A stretch of 64,000 bases of DNA from Chitinophaga pinensis (GTDB lineage Bacteria > Bacteroidota > Bacteroidia > Chitinophagales > Chitinophagaceae): positions 101,577 to 165,576 of the forward strand of contig CAMCMP010000005.1 in assembly GCA_945876095.1 (NCBI GenBank), given 5' to 3'. The notes beneath the pieces are model-generated. The model ran no database searches. It was not told where the DNA came from and saw only the letters and a list, made by a program, of their open reading frames with translations. A program made the translations under genes and the position numbers. Positions 37,294-46,770 of the stretch are shown piece by piece (within the stretch, counting starts at the first letter, position 1; each line of letters opens with the position of its first letter).

Positions 37294-38175
37294 ATGAAAA
37301 TAGCCATCTACAGTCGTGGTATAGAAAATGACCAACATAAGGACATGGTAATTTTGCTGGAAGAATTGAAAAAACACGAGGTAGAACCTGTTTTTTTTCA
37401 AGACTTTTTCAACCAGTTTTATTCCGCAGTAAATATGACGGATAAATACTCTACTTTCAATTCGGCTGAAGATTTAGACGAATCGATTGATTGTGTAATT
37501 AGTTTGGGTGGTGACGGCACTTTACTTGATACAGTATCCTTTGTTCAAGATAAGGGAATACCGGTTTTAGGAATCAATTATGGTCGATTAGGATTTTTAG
37601 CCAATATTGGTAAGGAAGATATTCGCATAGCTATTAAAGCATTAGCAGAAAGAACTTATGTAACAGACAACAGAACTTTAATTCATTTGGATGCGGATAT
37701 TCCCATTTTTGACAAAGTGCCTTACGGTTTAAATGAATTTAGTATCCAAAAAAAAGACTCTTCCTCCATGATAAAAATTCATACTTATTTGAACGGAGAG
37801 TTTTTAAATGCATACTGGGCAGATGGTCTAATTGTAGCTACTCCCACCGGCTCTACTGGTTATTCATTGAGCTGCAATGGCCCTATTGTGTTTCCTGATA
37901 GTGGAAGTTTTGTTATTACTCCTATTTCTCCACACAATTTAAATATCCGGCCTATTATTGTCCCAGATAACAATATTATATCTTTTGAGGTAGAGGGAAG
38001 AACCGATTCTTTTATTTGTACACTCGATAGCAGAAGAGTTGTAGTACATAAAGAGGCGCAGTTAGCTGTTAAAAAAGAAAAATTTGGAATCAACTTAATT
38101 CGATTGAATGAGAATAATTTTTTACAAACACTTCGTAACAAGCTTTCATGGGGCTTTGATAAACGTAACCCATAA
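37294..38175 (+). CDS. nadK: NAD kinase
   Basis: The 293-residue enzyme makes NADP from NAD and ATP. The GGDG motif is at residues 72-75 (SLGGDGTLLDT), followed by GINYGRLGFLANI, and the NAD-binding ATPTGSTGYSLSCNGPIV matches the family. A TAAATTTG -7-like box occurs at 37238-37245, about 50 nt before the ATG. A DUF6089 gene follows. Confidence 0.96.
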   Translation: MKIAIYSRGIENDQHKDMVILLEELKKHEVEPVFFQDFFNQFYSAVNMTDKYSTFNSAEDLDESIDCVISLGGDGTLLDTVSFVQDKGIPVLGINYGRLGFLANIGKEDIRIAIKALAERTYVTDNRTLIHLDADIPIFDKVPYGLNEFSIQKKDSSSMIKIHTYLNGEFLNAYWADGLIVATPTGSTGYSLSCNGPIVFPDSGSFVITPISPHNLNIRPIIVPDNNIISFEVEGRTDSFICTLDSRRVVVHKEAQLAVKKEKFGINLIRLNENNFLQTLRNKLSWGFDKRNP

Positions 38176-38276
38176 TCCATTGCTTTTGGAAATTGTTAAT
38201 TAAATTGCAAAAATAAATTTTTAATAAGATGGTATTGGTTAATTCGTTTTAAATAACAAAATCCTATTTTGCAATT

Positions 38277-39134
38277 ATGAAAAAAATCTTCCCAATACTT
38301 TTTGTTTGGTCCCTCCTTTTTTTAAACGTCTCTGGCCAGGGGGTTATTGAACAATTAGGAGAGTTTGGGTTCACAGTAGGGGCAGCTCACTATTTTGGAG
38401 ATCTCAATACGCGTGGCAAAATCAACCGACCTAAACAGGCTGTAGGAATTTTTTATAAGAAACAGTTTAATAATTATTTGGGATTAAGAGCTAGTGCGCA
38501 CTATGCTCAGTTAGGCTATAGTGACATTTATAGCGAGGATGATTATCAAAAAAGAAGGAATCTAAGTTTTAATAGTGATATTTTTGAACTAGCCGTTCAA
38601 GCAGATTTTAACTTTTTTAAATTTATTCCTGGTGACCGCTATTATTACTTTACACCCTTTGTTTCACTAGGATTAGGTGCATTCAGCTTTAACCCTTACA
38701 CTTACCTTCAAGACAAACAAGTATACCTTAGGCCATTAGGTACTGAAGGTCAAAATATAAGCTATTTAGATCCTGCCACTAACAGCAAAAGAAGCCCCTA
38801 TGGTAATACAGCAATCTGTTTCCCAATTGGAGCAGGTATTAAATATAATCTTTCAGATAATGTAAATCTGTCCTTTCAGATTACACACCGGCTAACATTA
38901 ACCGATTATCTGGATGATGTAAGCACAACCTTCATTGGCCTTGATAAATTTGCAGCAATCAACGGACAGACTTCCGTAGCAGGTATTTTGCAAGACAGAA
39001 GCTTTGAGACAGGTGCTCCAATTGGTGTGGAGGGCAGGCAACGTGGATTAAGTAATCAAAAAGACCAGTTTATTATAGCAGAAATAGGAGTTTCTTTTAA
39101 TATTAGCACCTACAAATGCCCTAGTTATAAATAA
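38277..39134 (+). CDS. DUF6089 family (PorG-like) outer-membrane protein
   Basis: The 285-residue protein has a signal peptide (about 1-20, LFLNVSGQ) and a predicted 8-strand beta-barrel (VGAAHYFGDLN, the typical family start, and alternating hydrophobic strands to the end). DUF6089 proteins of Bacteroidota include PorG, part of the type IX secretion machinery. That link is from family knowledge and is not proven here. It stands directly upstream of uppS and bamA, a conserved order in the phylum. Confidence 0.75.
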   Translation: MKKIFPILFVWSLLFLNVSGQGVIEQLGEFGFTVGAAHYFGDLNTRGKINRPKQAVGIFYKKQFNNYLGLRASAHYAQLGYSDIYSEDDYQKRRNLSFNSDIFELAVQADFNFFKFIPGDRYYYFTPFVSLGLGAFSFNPYTYLQDKQVYLRPLGTEGQNISYLDPATNSKRSPYGNTAICFPIGAGIKYNLSDNVNLSFQITHRLTLTDYLDDVSTTFIGLDKFAAINGQTSVAGILQDRSFETGAPIGVEGRQRGLSNQKDQFIIAEIGVSFNISTYKCPSYK

Positions 39135-39233
39135 AGTTTTTTTAAAAAATGTACCCACCTACTCCTCTTTGCGGCAAAGAGTCCAATAAACTGTTAACAT
39201 TTGCTCAAAACGCTTATTCCAACTAATTTTTAT

Positions 39234-39270
39234 TACTTTTGCACCCCTTAGTCAGACACATCCTGACTAA
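39234..39270 (+). promoter_or_regulatory. -7 box and 5'-end hairpin upstream of uppS
   Basis: The box TACTTTTG (39234-39241) fits TAnnTTTG and would place the transcript start near 39248. At 39248 a perfect 8-bp hairpin begins (TTAGTCAG / CTGACTAA, loop ACACATC, 39248-39270). The mRNA would then open with a stem-loop 17 nt before the uppS ATG. Confidence 0.5.
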
Positions 39271-39286
39271 CCAACTTTTTGTTAAT

Positions 39287-40057
39287 ATGAGTTTAAAGGA
39301 CAGTATCAATGTTGAACGATTACCGCGTCACATCGCCATTATTATGGACGGTAATGGCAGGTGGGCTCAGGATAAAGGGGAAGATCGTCTTTTTGGACAT
39401 CTCCATGGAGTGGAAAGTGTTAGAAATATTGTTGAAGGGTGTGCTGAATTAAAAATTGAATACCTAACACTTTATGCCTTTAGTACAGAGAACTGGGATA
39501 GGCCAGCTGATGAAGTAAGTGGATTAATGGAATTATTGGTAGATACTATTAGAAATGAAGTTCCTACACTAAATAAAAACAACATTCGACTTCATGTAAT
39601 TGGTGACATGAGTATGTTGCCAGACTCAGCTAGAAAAGAGCTACAAGATGCACTTAAAGAAACCCAATTGAATACTGGAATGAATCTAGTAATGGCATTA
39701 AGCTACAGCAGTCGATGGGAAATACTGAAAGCCGTAAAACAAATAGCCTTAGAAGTTAAATCTGGTCATCTAGACCCTGAGACAATCTCACAGTCTATTT
39801 TTCAACAATATTTATCTACCAATGAATTGCCTGACCCAGAATTAATGATAAGAACGAGTGGTGAATATAGAATCAGTAATTTTTTATTATTTCAGCTTGC
39901 CTATGCCGAGCTGCACTTTACCAATACTTTATGGCCAGATTTTAGAAAAGAAAATTTGTATGAAGCAATAATAGATTTCCAAAATAGGGAGAGAAGGTTT
40001 GGAAAGACCACCGCTCAAATAGAAAATTTGTCTGAAACACAAAATGCTAGTAACTAA
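39287..40057 (+). CDS. uppS: Isoprenyl (undecaprenyl) diphosphate synthase
   Basis: This 256-residue cis-prenyltransferase makes the C55 lipid carrier for cell-wall polymers. The signature is IAIIMDGNGRWAQDKGEDRLFGH, where the Asp binds the magnesium diphosphate. LTLYAFSTENWDRP and PELMIRTSGEYRISNFLLFQLAYAEL are also typical. ATG at 39287 was preferred; the frame is open upstream to 39239, but that falls in the promoter. bamA follows 146 nt downstream. Confidence 0.95.
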   Translation: MSLKDSINVERLPRHIAIIMDGNGRWAQDKGEDRLFGHLHGVESVRNIVEGCAELKIEYLTLYAFSTENWDRPADEVSGLMELLVDTIRNEVPTLNKNNIRLHVIGDMSMLPDSARKELQDALKETQLNTGMNLVMALSYSSRWEILKAVKQIALEVKSGHLDPETISQSIFQQYLSTNELPDPELMIRTSGEYRISNFLLFQLAYAELHFTNTLWPDFRKENLYEAIIDFQNRERRFGKTTAQIENLSETQNASN

Positions 40058-40203
40058 GCTTTTTGAATAGATTAAGATTGAATTAATGAAAAAAATAAAA
40101 GGATTTAAAGCCCGAAATTAAATATAAAAGGGATTTATAACCTAATGGTTTAACAAATAGTTTTCAATATTGCAAGTATATTGCAAATCGTAAAAAAAAA
40201 TTA

Positions 40204-42933
40204 ATGCCGAGGATTTACCAGAAATATTTATTGATTATTGTCACTGTTTTGATTACTCAATGGGCGTTTGGCCAAAAAGATACCTTGTCGTCTGTTTCCG
40301 TAGACCCGCATTTATTGGAGATTCTTGATTCAAAAATACCTAAGCAATTCACATTAGCCGGCATAACGGTTACGGGTGCCAAAGCATTTGACCAAAATTT
40401 AATTATCTCAATTTCCGGCTTAGCAATTGGCGACAAGGTAACCATCCCGGGAACTGATGCATTCAGTAAGGCTATTAATAAATTGTGGAAGCAGAATTTA
40501 GTAGTAGATGTGGAAGTGTTTTTAACAAGGGTAGAGGGAAATAACCTTTTCATTGAAATGGTAATTACAGAAAGGCCAAGGTTATCCGATTTTAAATTTA
40601 CCGGAATTAAAAAAAGTGAAAAAGACGACCTCGAAACAAAAGTTGGGTTATCGAAAGACAGAGTGGTAACCGACAATATGAAGCTAAGTGCAATGGAGGT
40701 GATTCAGAAATTTTTTGCTGACAAGGGATTTCGTAATGTAAAAGTTGATGTGAAAGAGCAGCCATCCATAACCATGCTCAATGCTGTTACCCTGGTTTTT
40801 AATGTTACCAAAGGAAATAAAGTAAAAGTCAATAGCATCAATTTTGCAGACAATGAAAATATCGCTGATGCAAAGCTGAAAAAGCAAATGAAAGGGACCA
40901 AAGAATTGTCTAGAATGACTCTTTACCCTCCAGAACTGAGTAGCCCTTATGGAGACAGTTCAATTCGACCCAGCTTTAATGAATATTTGAAGCAGATGAA
41001 TTACTTGTCAATCACCAAAACAAAGGACTTTATTGATCCTTATTTTAGATTTAAATTATTTTCTTCAGCAAAATTTAATCCTAAAAAATACGAAGAAGAC
41101 AAGGAAAAAGTACTAGACTATTATAATTCACAAGGATTTAGAGATGCTGTAATTTTAGCAGACACGGCTATCAATACTATCAAAGGTAATATTGACCTTC
41201 ACTTGAAGATGAATGAAGGTAGAAAGTATTATTTTGGCAATATTGTTTGGAAAGGCCAGACAAAATATTCAGATTCCATATTGAATGTATTACTTGGAAT
41301 CAAAAAAGGTGATACCTACAATTTGGATGTTTTAAATAAACGTTTAGGCAAAACCCCTAATGCTGAAGGCGGCGATGTGCAAAGTTTGTACATGGATGAT
41401 GGTTATCTTTTCTTTAGAGTAGACCCAGTAGAAACTGCTGTATATAATGATACCATTGATTTTGAAATTCGGATGCAAGAAGGCCCGCAAGCAAGTATTG
41501 GTAAAATAGAAATCAGTGGTAATGAAAAAACAAAGGACTTTGTAGTACGTAGAGAATTAAGAACTATCCCAGGTGAAAAATTTAGTCGCGCTGATTTAAT
41601 TCGTACCCAAAGAGAGCTAGGACAATTGGGCTTTTTCAATCCTGAAAAAACAAATCCGAATGTAGTACCTAACTCTGATGATGGTACAGTTGATATCAAT
41701 TGGCAAGTAGAAGAAAAGTCCAGTGATCAGCTTGAATTATCTGCGGGCTTTGGTGGATATATTGGTTTAACAGGTACGCTGGGTATTACTTTTAATAACT
41801 TTTCAATCAACAATATTTTTAATAAAAAAACTTGGGACCCATTACCTTCTGGTAGCGGACAAAAACTAAGCGCCAGAATTCAGTCCAATGGTAGAGCCTA
41901 TAGAACCTATAATTTCTCCTTTACAGAACCATGGCTAGGTGGTAAAAAAAGAAATTCGTTTTCGGTAAGTCTATACAATACCAAACAGAGCAATGCATTT
42001 AATATGTATGGCCAGTTTTGCAGAAGTTGTGGAGACACTTCTTATATTAAAATTATAGGGATGGCTGTGTCTCTGGGCAAGCAATTGAGGTGGCCAGATG
42101 ATTATTTTTCAATGAATTATTCTTTTACCGTTCAACAGTATAAACTAAAGAATTATTCCAATATTTTTAATGGCATCAGTACAGGTGTTTCTACAAACAT
42201 TAGTTTTAAACTAGGGCTTGCAAGAACTTCAACCCAGGGAAATCCAATTTTTCCAACAGGTGGATCCAACTTCTCACTAAGTAGTCAATTTACGCTACCT
42301 TATTCTGCTCTTGGAATGATTACACCTGGACAAAATCCATATAAATTTCCGGAATTTCACAAATGGCGTTTCAATGGTGAATTTTACGTCCCTCTTGGAA
42401 TAGCTCGTGGTGCCGAAAAAAACAAGCAGTTCATTATAAAGGCTGCTGCCAAATACGGATTTATTGGACGATACAGTAAAGACCTTGGAATATCTCCTTT
42501 CGAAAGATTTCAGCTGGGAGATGCGGGTCTAAACAATACCTATGCATTAATGGGAAAGGATATTATTGCTCAAAGAGGTTACCCAATTTATTCAACTAGT
42601 AATCCGAAGATAAACCCCGACAACGGAACACCTACTGAATTTTTTACCATATTTAATAAATATGTACTCGAATTACGCTATCCATTTAGCACTAATCCAA
42701 GTAGCACGATTTATGGATTGGCATTTTTTGAAGCCGCCAATGGTTGGTATACCTTCAAAGACTATAATCCTTTTAAATTACGCCGTTCGGCAGGTCTAGG
42801 TATGAGATTCTTCTTACCTATGTTTGGATTACTTGGATTTGACTATGGCTTGGGATTTGATAGGATAAAAGAAGGCGAACCGATGAAGAGTGCCTTTAAA
42901 TTTACCTTTATGTTAGGTCAGGAGCCTGAATAA
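40204..42933 (+). CDS. bamA: Outer-membrane protein assembly factor BamA
   Basis: The 909-residue protein has a signal peptide (about 1-23, WAFGQ) and several POTRA domains over about residues 45-480, for example FTLAGITVTGAKAFDQNLIISISG and IGKIEISGNEKTKDFVVRRELRTIPGE. The C-terminal Omp85 barrel ends in FMLGQEPE rather than an aromatic residue. It inserts beta-barrel proteins into the outer membrane. Two Skp-like periplasmic chaperone genes follow immediately, supporting the assignment. Confidence 0.95.
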   Translation: MPRIYQKYLLIIVTVLITQWAFGQKDTLSSVSVDPHLLEILDSKIPKQFTLAGITVTGAKAFDQNLIISISGLAIGDKVTIPGTDAFSKAINKLWKQNLVVDVEVFLTRVEGNNLFIEMVITERPRLSDFKFTGIKKSEKDDLETKVGLSKDRVVTDNMKLSAMEVIQKFFADKGFRNVKVDVKEQPSITMLNAVTLVFNVTKGNKVKVNSINFADNENIADAKLKKQMKGTKELSRMTLYPPELSSPYGDSSIRPSFNEYLKQMNYLSITKTKDFIDPYFRFKLFSSAKFNPKKYEEDKEKVLDYYNSQGFRDAVILADTAINTIKGNIDLHLKMNEGRKYYFGNIVWKGQTKYSDSILNVLLGIKKGDTYNLDVLNKRLGKTPNAEGGDVQSLYMDDGYLFFRVDPVETAVYNDTIDFEIRMQEGPQASIGKIEISGNEKTKDFVVRRELRTIPGEKFSRADLIRTQRELGQLGFFNPEKTNPNVVPNSDDGTVDINWQVEEKSSDQLELSAGFGGYIGLTGTLGITFNNFSINNIFNKKTWDPLPSGSGQKLSARIQSNGRAYRTYNFSFTEPWLGGKKRNSFSVSLYNTKQSNAFNMYGQFCRSCGDTSYIKIIGMAVSLGKQLRWPDDYFSMNYSFTVQQYKLKNYSNIFNGISTGVSTNISFKLGLARTSTQGNPIFPTGGSNFSLSSQFTLPYSALGMITPGQNPYKFPEFHKWRFNGEFYVPLGIARGAEKNKQFIIKAAAKYGFIGRYSKDLGISPFERFQLGDAGLNNTYALMGKDIIAQRGYPIYSTSNPKINPDNGTPTEFFTIFNKYVLELRYPFSTNPSSTIYGLAFFEAANGWYTFKDYNPFKLRRSAGLGMRFFLPMFGLLGFDYGLGFDRIKEGEPMKSAFKFTFMLGQEPE

Positions 42934-42961
42934 AGTTTCACCGATTCCTAAAAACATCAAA

Positions 42962-43474
42962 ATGCATAAAAAAACATTTATTCTATTCTTATTTTTAGCC
43001 TTTGTAGCAATCTCCAATGCCCAGCGCTATGCGGTAATTGATTCTAAATATATTTTAGAAAAATTGGCGGATTATAAAACATCTCAAACCAAATTAGACC
43101 TGGTTAGTGTTCAGTGGCAGCTTGAAATTGAAAAAAAGCAAATAGAGCTGGATAAAATGTATAAAGACTATGATGCTGAGCAAGTTATGTTGAGTAATGA
43201 ACTTAAAAAGAAGAGAGAAGACGAGCTTTTCAACCGTGAAAAAGAGGTAAGGGACCTTCAAAAGAAACGCTTTGGTTTTGAAGGAGATTTATTTAAAATA
43301 AGGCAGGAATTAATAAAACCTATCCAAGATCGAGTTTATGTGGCGATTCAAAAATTGGCTATAGAACGATCTTATGACTTTATTTTGGATAAAAGTGAAG
43401 GAATTACCGTTATATTTGCCGACCCAAAACTTGACAAGAGTGATGAGGTATTGAAATTTTTAAGTGTTAAATAA
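42962..43474 (+). CDS. Skp/OmpH-like periplasmic chaperone, first copy
   Basis: The 170-residue protein has a signal peptide (about 1-20, AISNAQ) and a long coiled-coil core rich in Lys, Glu and Gln (about 40-120), as in Skp. Skp holds unfolded outer-membrane proteins for BamA. It begins 28 nt after bamA and is followed by a second, related gene. Confidence 0.9.
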   Translation: MHKKTFILFLFLAFVAISNAQRYAVIDSKYILEKLADYKTSQTKLDLVSVQWQLEIEKKQIELDKMYKDYDAEQVMLSNELKKKREDELFNREKEVRDLQKKRFGFEGDLFKIRQELIKPIQDRVYVAIQKLAIERSYDFILDKSEGITVIFADPKLDKSDEVLKFLSVK

Positions 43475-43550
43475 ATCACAATCAAAGATTCACAAGCAGC
43501 CTAAAGGCTACTGTAACAACCTTTAAATCAAATAAACAATCAAAAGAACA

Positions 43551-44111
43551 ATGAAAAATCTAATCGTTGCACTTGTATTTGGTATTTCCATCTTCGGACT
43601 ATCTAATACTTCTATTGCACAAACTCAAAAAATTGGCTATATCAGCTTTGATGAATTAATTGGATCAATGCCTGAGGCAGAAAAAGCGAGTGCAGAGTTA
43701 CAAGAATACCAGATTGCACTTCAACAACAAGGAGCTAACTACTACAAAGAGCTAAACGAATTAGATAGCCTTTTTGCCAAAGATTCAGCTACTATGAACA
43801 AAGCAACCAAAGAGTTGAAAAGAAATGATATGATTGCTTTATATCAAAAAGTACAAGGATGGCAACAAACCATGCAGCAGATGTTGGAAGAAAAAAAATC
43901 TGCTTTATTGGGTCCTATACAAAAGAAAGCAGTTGATAATGTTAAGCTCGTTGCTAAAGAAGCAGGATATGCTTATATTTTAGAGGCAGGTTCTTTATTA
44001 GTAACTCCTCCAGCGGATGACATTTTACCATTGGTGAAAAAGAAAATGGGAATTAAAGATCCGTCACCAGCTGCTAAGCCGGCTGCTGCACCCGCGGTTC
44101 CGAAAAAATAA
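43551..44111 (+). CDS. Skp/OmpH-like periplasmic chaperone, second copy
   Basis: The 186-residue protein has a signal peptide (about 1-23, TSIAQ), the Skp start QKIGYISFDELIGSMPEAEKA, a coiled-coil core and an Ala/Pro-rich tail (PSPAAKPAAAPAVPKK). It is paralogous to the gene just upstream. A strong terminator follows. Confidence 0.9.
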   Translation: MKNLIVALVFGISIFGLSNTSIAQTQKIGYISFDELIGSMPEAEKASAELQEYQIALQQQGANYYKELNELDSLFAKDSATMNKATKELKRNDMIALYQKVQGWQQTMQQMLEEKKSALLGPIQKKAVDNVKLVAKEAGYAYILEAGSLLVTPPADDILPLVKKKMGIKDPSPAAKPAAAPAVPKK

Positions 44112-44132
44112 TCATAATATAATAAAATTTTT

Positions 44133-44175
44133 ACAAAAGCCATCCCTTTAATCGGGATGGCTTTTGTATTTTTGA
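44133..44175 (+). terminator. Strong terminator after the bamA-skp operon
   Basis: A perfect 14-bp stem ACAAAAGCCATCCC / GGGATGGCTTTTGT with the loop TTTAATC is followed by ATTTTTG. The downstream arm and T tract overlap the murI promoter box. Confidence 0.85.
44167..44174 (+). promoter_or_regulatory. -7 promoter box TATTTTTG for murI
   Basis: An exact TAnnTTTG box ends 4 nt before the murI ATG at 44179 and overlaps the T tract of the preceding terminator. The transcript would start at or next to the ATG, making it leaderless or nearly so. Confidence 0.5.
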
Positions 44176-44178
44176 GCT

Positions 44179-45000
44179 ATGAGCGATGGACCCATTGGAG
44201 TTTTTGATAGTGGATATGGTGGCCTTACGGTATTAAAGGAAATCACCGAAATGCTACCTGCCTATGATTATATTTATCTAGGTGACAATGCCCGTGCCCC
44301 CTATGGAGGTCGAAGCTTTGATACCGTTTACCAATACACGCTACAATGTGTAGAATGGTTTTTCAAAATGGGCTGTCCACTCGTCATCATCGCTTGCAAT
44401 ACCGCTTCGGCAAAAGCACTGCGAACCATTCAGCAAAATGACCTTCCCATTATGGGGCCTGAAAAAAGAGTATTAGGTGTAATAAGGCCTACCACTGAAA
44501 TTATCGGAAACTATTCCAAGACCAATCAGGTGGGTATATTGGGAACACAGGGTACCGTTCAATCTAAATCTTATCCTACGGAAATTTCCAAATTTTTTCC
44601 AGCGATAACTGTATTGCAGCAAGCCTGCCCAATGTGGGTACCTTTAATTGAAAACAATGAACATCTTTCAGCTGGGGCAGACTATTTTATCAAAAAAAAC
44701 ATAAAGCAACTACTCGATCAGGCGCCGGATATTGATACCATTTTACTCGCCTGTACCCACTATCCTCTGTTGTTAGAAAAGCTGCAACAATTTGTTCCAG
44801 CCGGAACTACCCTTCTTTCTCAGGGTCATATTGTTGCCAAAAGTTTGAAAGAATATTTAGGAAAACATGAGTCACTTGAAGAAAACTGCACTAAAAATGG
44901 TCGAGTAAGCTTCTATACCACAGATTCTACTGAAGATTTTGACAAACAGGGGGCTGTTTTTTATGGAAAACCTATTATCTCCACTTATTTAGAACTTTAA
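44179..45000 (+). CDS. murI: Glutamate racemase
   Basis: The 273-residue enzyme makes D-glutamate for peptidoglycan. The start MSDGPIGVFDSGYGGLTVLKE, the first catalytic Cys in IIACNTASAKALR and the second in ILLACTHYPLLLEKL are all present, so both acid/base residues are intact. The promoter box and terminator overlap just upstream. Confidence 0.96.
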   Translation: MSDGPIGVFDSGYGGLTVLKEITEMLPAYDYIYLGDNARAPYGGRSFDTVYQYTLQCVEWFFKMGCPLVIIACNTASAKALRTIQQNDLPIMGPEKRVLGVIRPTTEIIGNYSKTNQVGILGTQGTVQSKSYPTEISKFFPAITVLQQACPMWVPLIENNEHLSAGADYFIKKNIKQLLDQAPDIDTILLACTHYPLLLEKLQQFVPAGTTLLSQGHIVAKSLKEYLGKHESLEENCTKNGRVSFYTTDSTEDFDKQGAVFYGKPIISTYLEL

Positions 45001-45136
45001 TTTGTTTTGAGATTACTAGATTCATAATTTTTTACTACCTTCGCCGTCCTTTCACAAGCAGCAGGGATGGTGCCCTGATGAATGTAGATAAAAATGCTTT
45101 AGAAAATAATTTTTGTAAAAGGAAAAACTCAATACA

Positions 45137-45304
45137 ATGCCAGGCAAAAAAAGAACCTATCAACCGCATGTACGTAGAAGAAAACACGTGCATGGATTTC
45201 GTCAGCGTATGCAAACTGCAAATGGCCGTAAGGTATTAGCTAGTCGTCGTAAAAAAGGTCGTGTAAAACTGACCGTTTCTGATGAGCGCTTCGGTAAAAA
45301 ATAG
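45137..45304 (+). CDS. rpmH: 50S ribosomal protein L34
   Basis: A 55-residue, highly basic protein: [20 protein letters not shown] then [22 protein letters not shown]. This is the L34 pattern with a three-residue extension (PGK) after Met. It is too short for most ORF lists. It is followed by rnpA and yidD, the conserved order. A small hairpin CAGGG-ATGGTG-CCCTG lies in the 5' region (45062-45077), and a TACCTTCG box (45036-45043) resembles a -7 element. Confidence 0.95.
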   Translation: MPGKKRTYQPHVRRRKHVHGFRQRMQTANGRKVLASRRKKGRVKLTVSDERFGKK

Positions 45305-45342
45305 AATCAATCAAAAACCCTAAAAGGGCGAAAAATATTAAT

Positions 45343-45370
45343 AGCTTTCCTTTGGAGGGCTTTTTTAATT
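45343..45370 (+). terminator. Terminator-like hairpin between rpmH and rnpA
   Basis: The stem AGCTTTCC / GGAGGGCT (with G-T pairs), loop TTT, is followed by TTTTTAATTTT. It may attenuate transcription from rpmH into rnpA, a known way to make more L34 than RnpA. Confidence 0.55.
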
Positions 45371-45378
45371 TTAGATCA

Positions 45379-45807
45379 TTGGAGAAAAAACAACGATATA
45401 AGTTGGGTAAAATGGATCGGTTGAAAAGCCGTAAGACCATTGAACTGCTTTTTACCGAAGGAAAATCTTTTTCAATTTTCCCTTTCAGGATATTGTATTC
45501 TATCTCTTCGATTGGCAACATGGCTGCTGAAAATAATGCAACTAATAATAATGAAAATTTGCAGGTAGGCGTAACCGTTAGTAGCAGAAATTTTAAAAAA
45601 GCAGTCGACCGAAACCGCATTAAGCGCTTAATGCGAGAAGCTTGGCGACTTCAAAAAAACGAACTTCAATTATCACCGCTGCTTGCCCATCAATCCTTAA
45701 AAGTTTTTTTAATTTTTACAGGTAAAGAGTTGCCAGAATATGCAATGATTCACCAAAAAGTTACAGCAGTAATCACCCGATTAATAAAATTGGCCGGTGA
45801 AAAATAA
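45379..45807 (+). CDS. rnpA: Ribonuclease P protein component
   Basis: The protein part of RNase P, which trims the 5' end of tRNA precursors. The conserved RNR signature is [19 protein letters not shown], and the N-terminal [18 protein letters not shown] is typical. The start is uncertain: a TTG at 45379 keeps the residues RYKLGK that align with family N-termini (142 residues), while the first ATG is 45412 (131 residues). A TTG at 45352 lies inside the terminator hairpin and was rejected. It overlaps yidD by 11 nt. Confidence 0.9.
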   Translation: MEKKQRYKLGKMDRLKSRKTIELLFTEGKSFSIFPFRILYSISSIGNMAAENNATNNNENLQVGVTVSSRNFKKAVDRNRIKRLMREAWRLQKNELQLSPLLAHQSLKVFLIFTGKELPEYAMIHQKVTAVITRLIKLAGEK

Positions 45808-46051
45808 AAGCAATTTATTATTCAGTAGAATAAGTTCGTTACTCAGCCTGCCATTCATAGCCCTAATAAAATTATATCAACTTATCATCTCACCTTGGCT
45901 AGGCAATCAATGCAGGTATTCGCCCACTTGTTCGCAATACGGTATTGAAGCCCTGAGAAAATATGGACCCATCAAAGGTTTATGGCTAACTGCCAAGCGC
46001 ATAGCTCGATGTAATCCTTGGGGGAATCATGGGCATGATCCAGTGCCTTGA
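45797..46051 (+). CDS. yidD: Membrane protein insertion efficiency factor YidD
   Basis: The 84-residue protein has the YidD pattern: [40 protein letters not shown], with its conserved Cys residues, and ends [14 protein letters not shown]. An amphipathic N-terminus associates with the membrane near YidC. It overlaps the end of rnpA, so translation is probably coupled. The yidC gene itself is not next in line here. Confidence 0.94.
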   Translation: MKNKSNLLFSRISSLLSLPFIALIKLYQLIISPWLGNQCRYSPTCSQYGIEALRKYGPIKGLWLTAKRIARCNPWGNHGHDPVP

Positions 46052-46177
46052 GGTGAATGGGCAGTTGTGAATAGTATACCCTCGAATAGTGATAAGCTTT
46101 TGATCAAAATTGATTGATAGAGAACTTACAGATAATTAGTACCTATGTATTGCTTTTTGGTAAAACTATATTTGCTT

Positions 46178-46724
46178 TGAATTCCATTTGGAATAGAGTT
46201 CTTTTACTTTTTTGCCTTGATGCAAAAAAGTAACAAAAAAAATCAAGCCTGCGAATAAAAAGGCTGAAATTTTAACTATCAGCCTAAAATCAAGGAACTC
46301 GCCGGTAGAGTATTTTTCTTTAAAGAGTATGCCGGCTCAGACAGCCTTGATTTTTTAACGGCTGATAGTTAAAATTTCTAGCACTTTTTATTCGAGGGCA
46401 TCACTGAATGGGCACTTGCTAAATTTTGAGGGTCGAAAGTCTGTTAAGACTAAATCAAAACATAACTTTACTTTAAAGGACGTGATTTTTTAACGGCTGA
46501 TACCTATTATTTCTAGCACTTTTTATTCGAGGGCCTCAAACAGAGGATTGACTATCTATTAATGAGAAATTAAAATACTGCAGTACTTTAAAGGGTATGC
46601 CTCCGCCGCGGCGGATTGATTTTTTAACGGCTGATAGTTAATATTTCTAGCACTTTTTATTCGAGGGCGTCAAAACAACTATTATGTCAAATTGCGTAAC
46701 CCGGCTTTTTGAGGATCGACTAAA
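46178..46724 (+). repeat. Structured intergenic repeat element, copy B
   Basis: This is the longer copy of the element at 21701-22077. It has the same ATTCC/GGAAT and 12-bp hairpins (46204-46233) and a 153-bp palindromic core (46247-46399). Within the core, 19 nt pair perfectly (46266-46284 with 46360-46378). The 51-nt arm module occurs three times (46349-46399, 46484-46534, 46618-46668). The shared tail ends near 46724. A 14-bp perfect palindrome TCCGCCGCGGCGGA (46602-46615) lies just before module 3. It follows yidD, in a 952-nt stretch with no gene. Confidence 0.9.
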
Positions 46725-46770
46725 TAGACCTTCAAAAATGAATTGATTTATCACCAGTAATTGCATAAGC

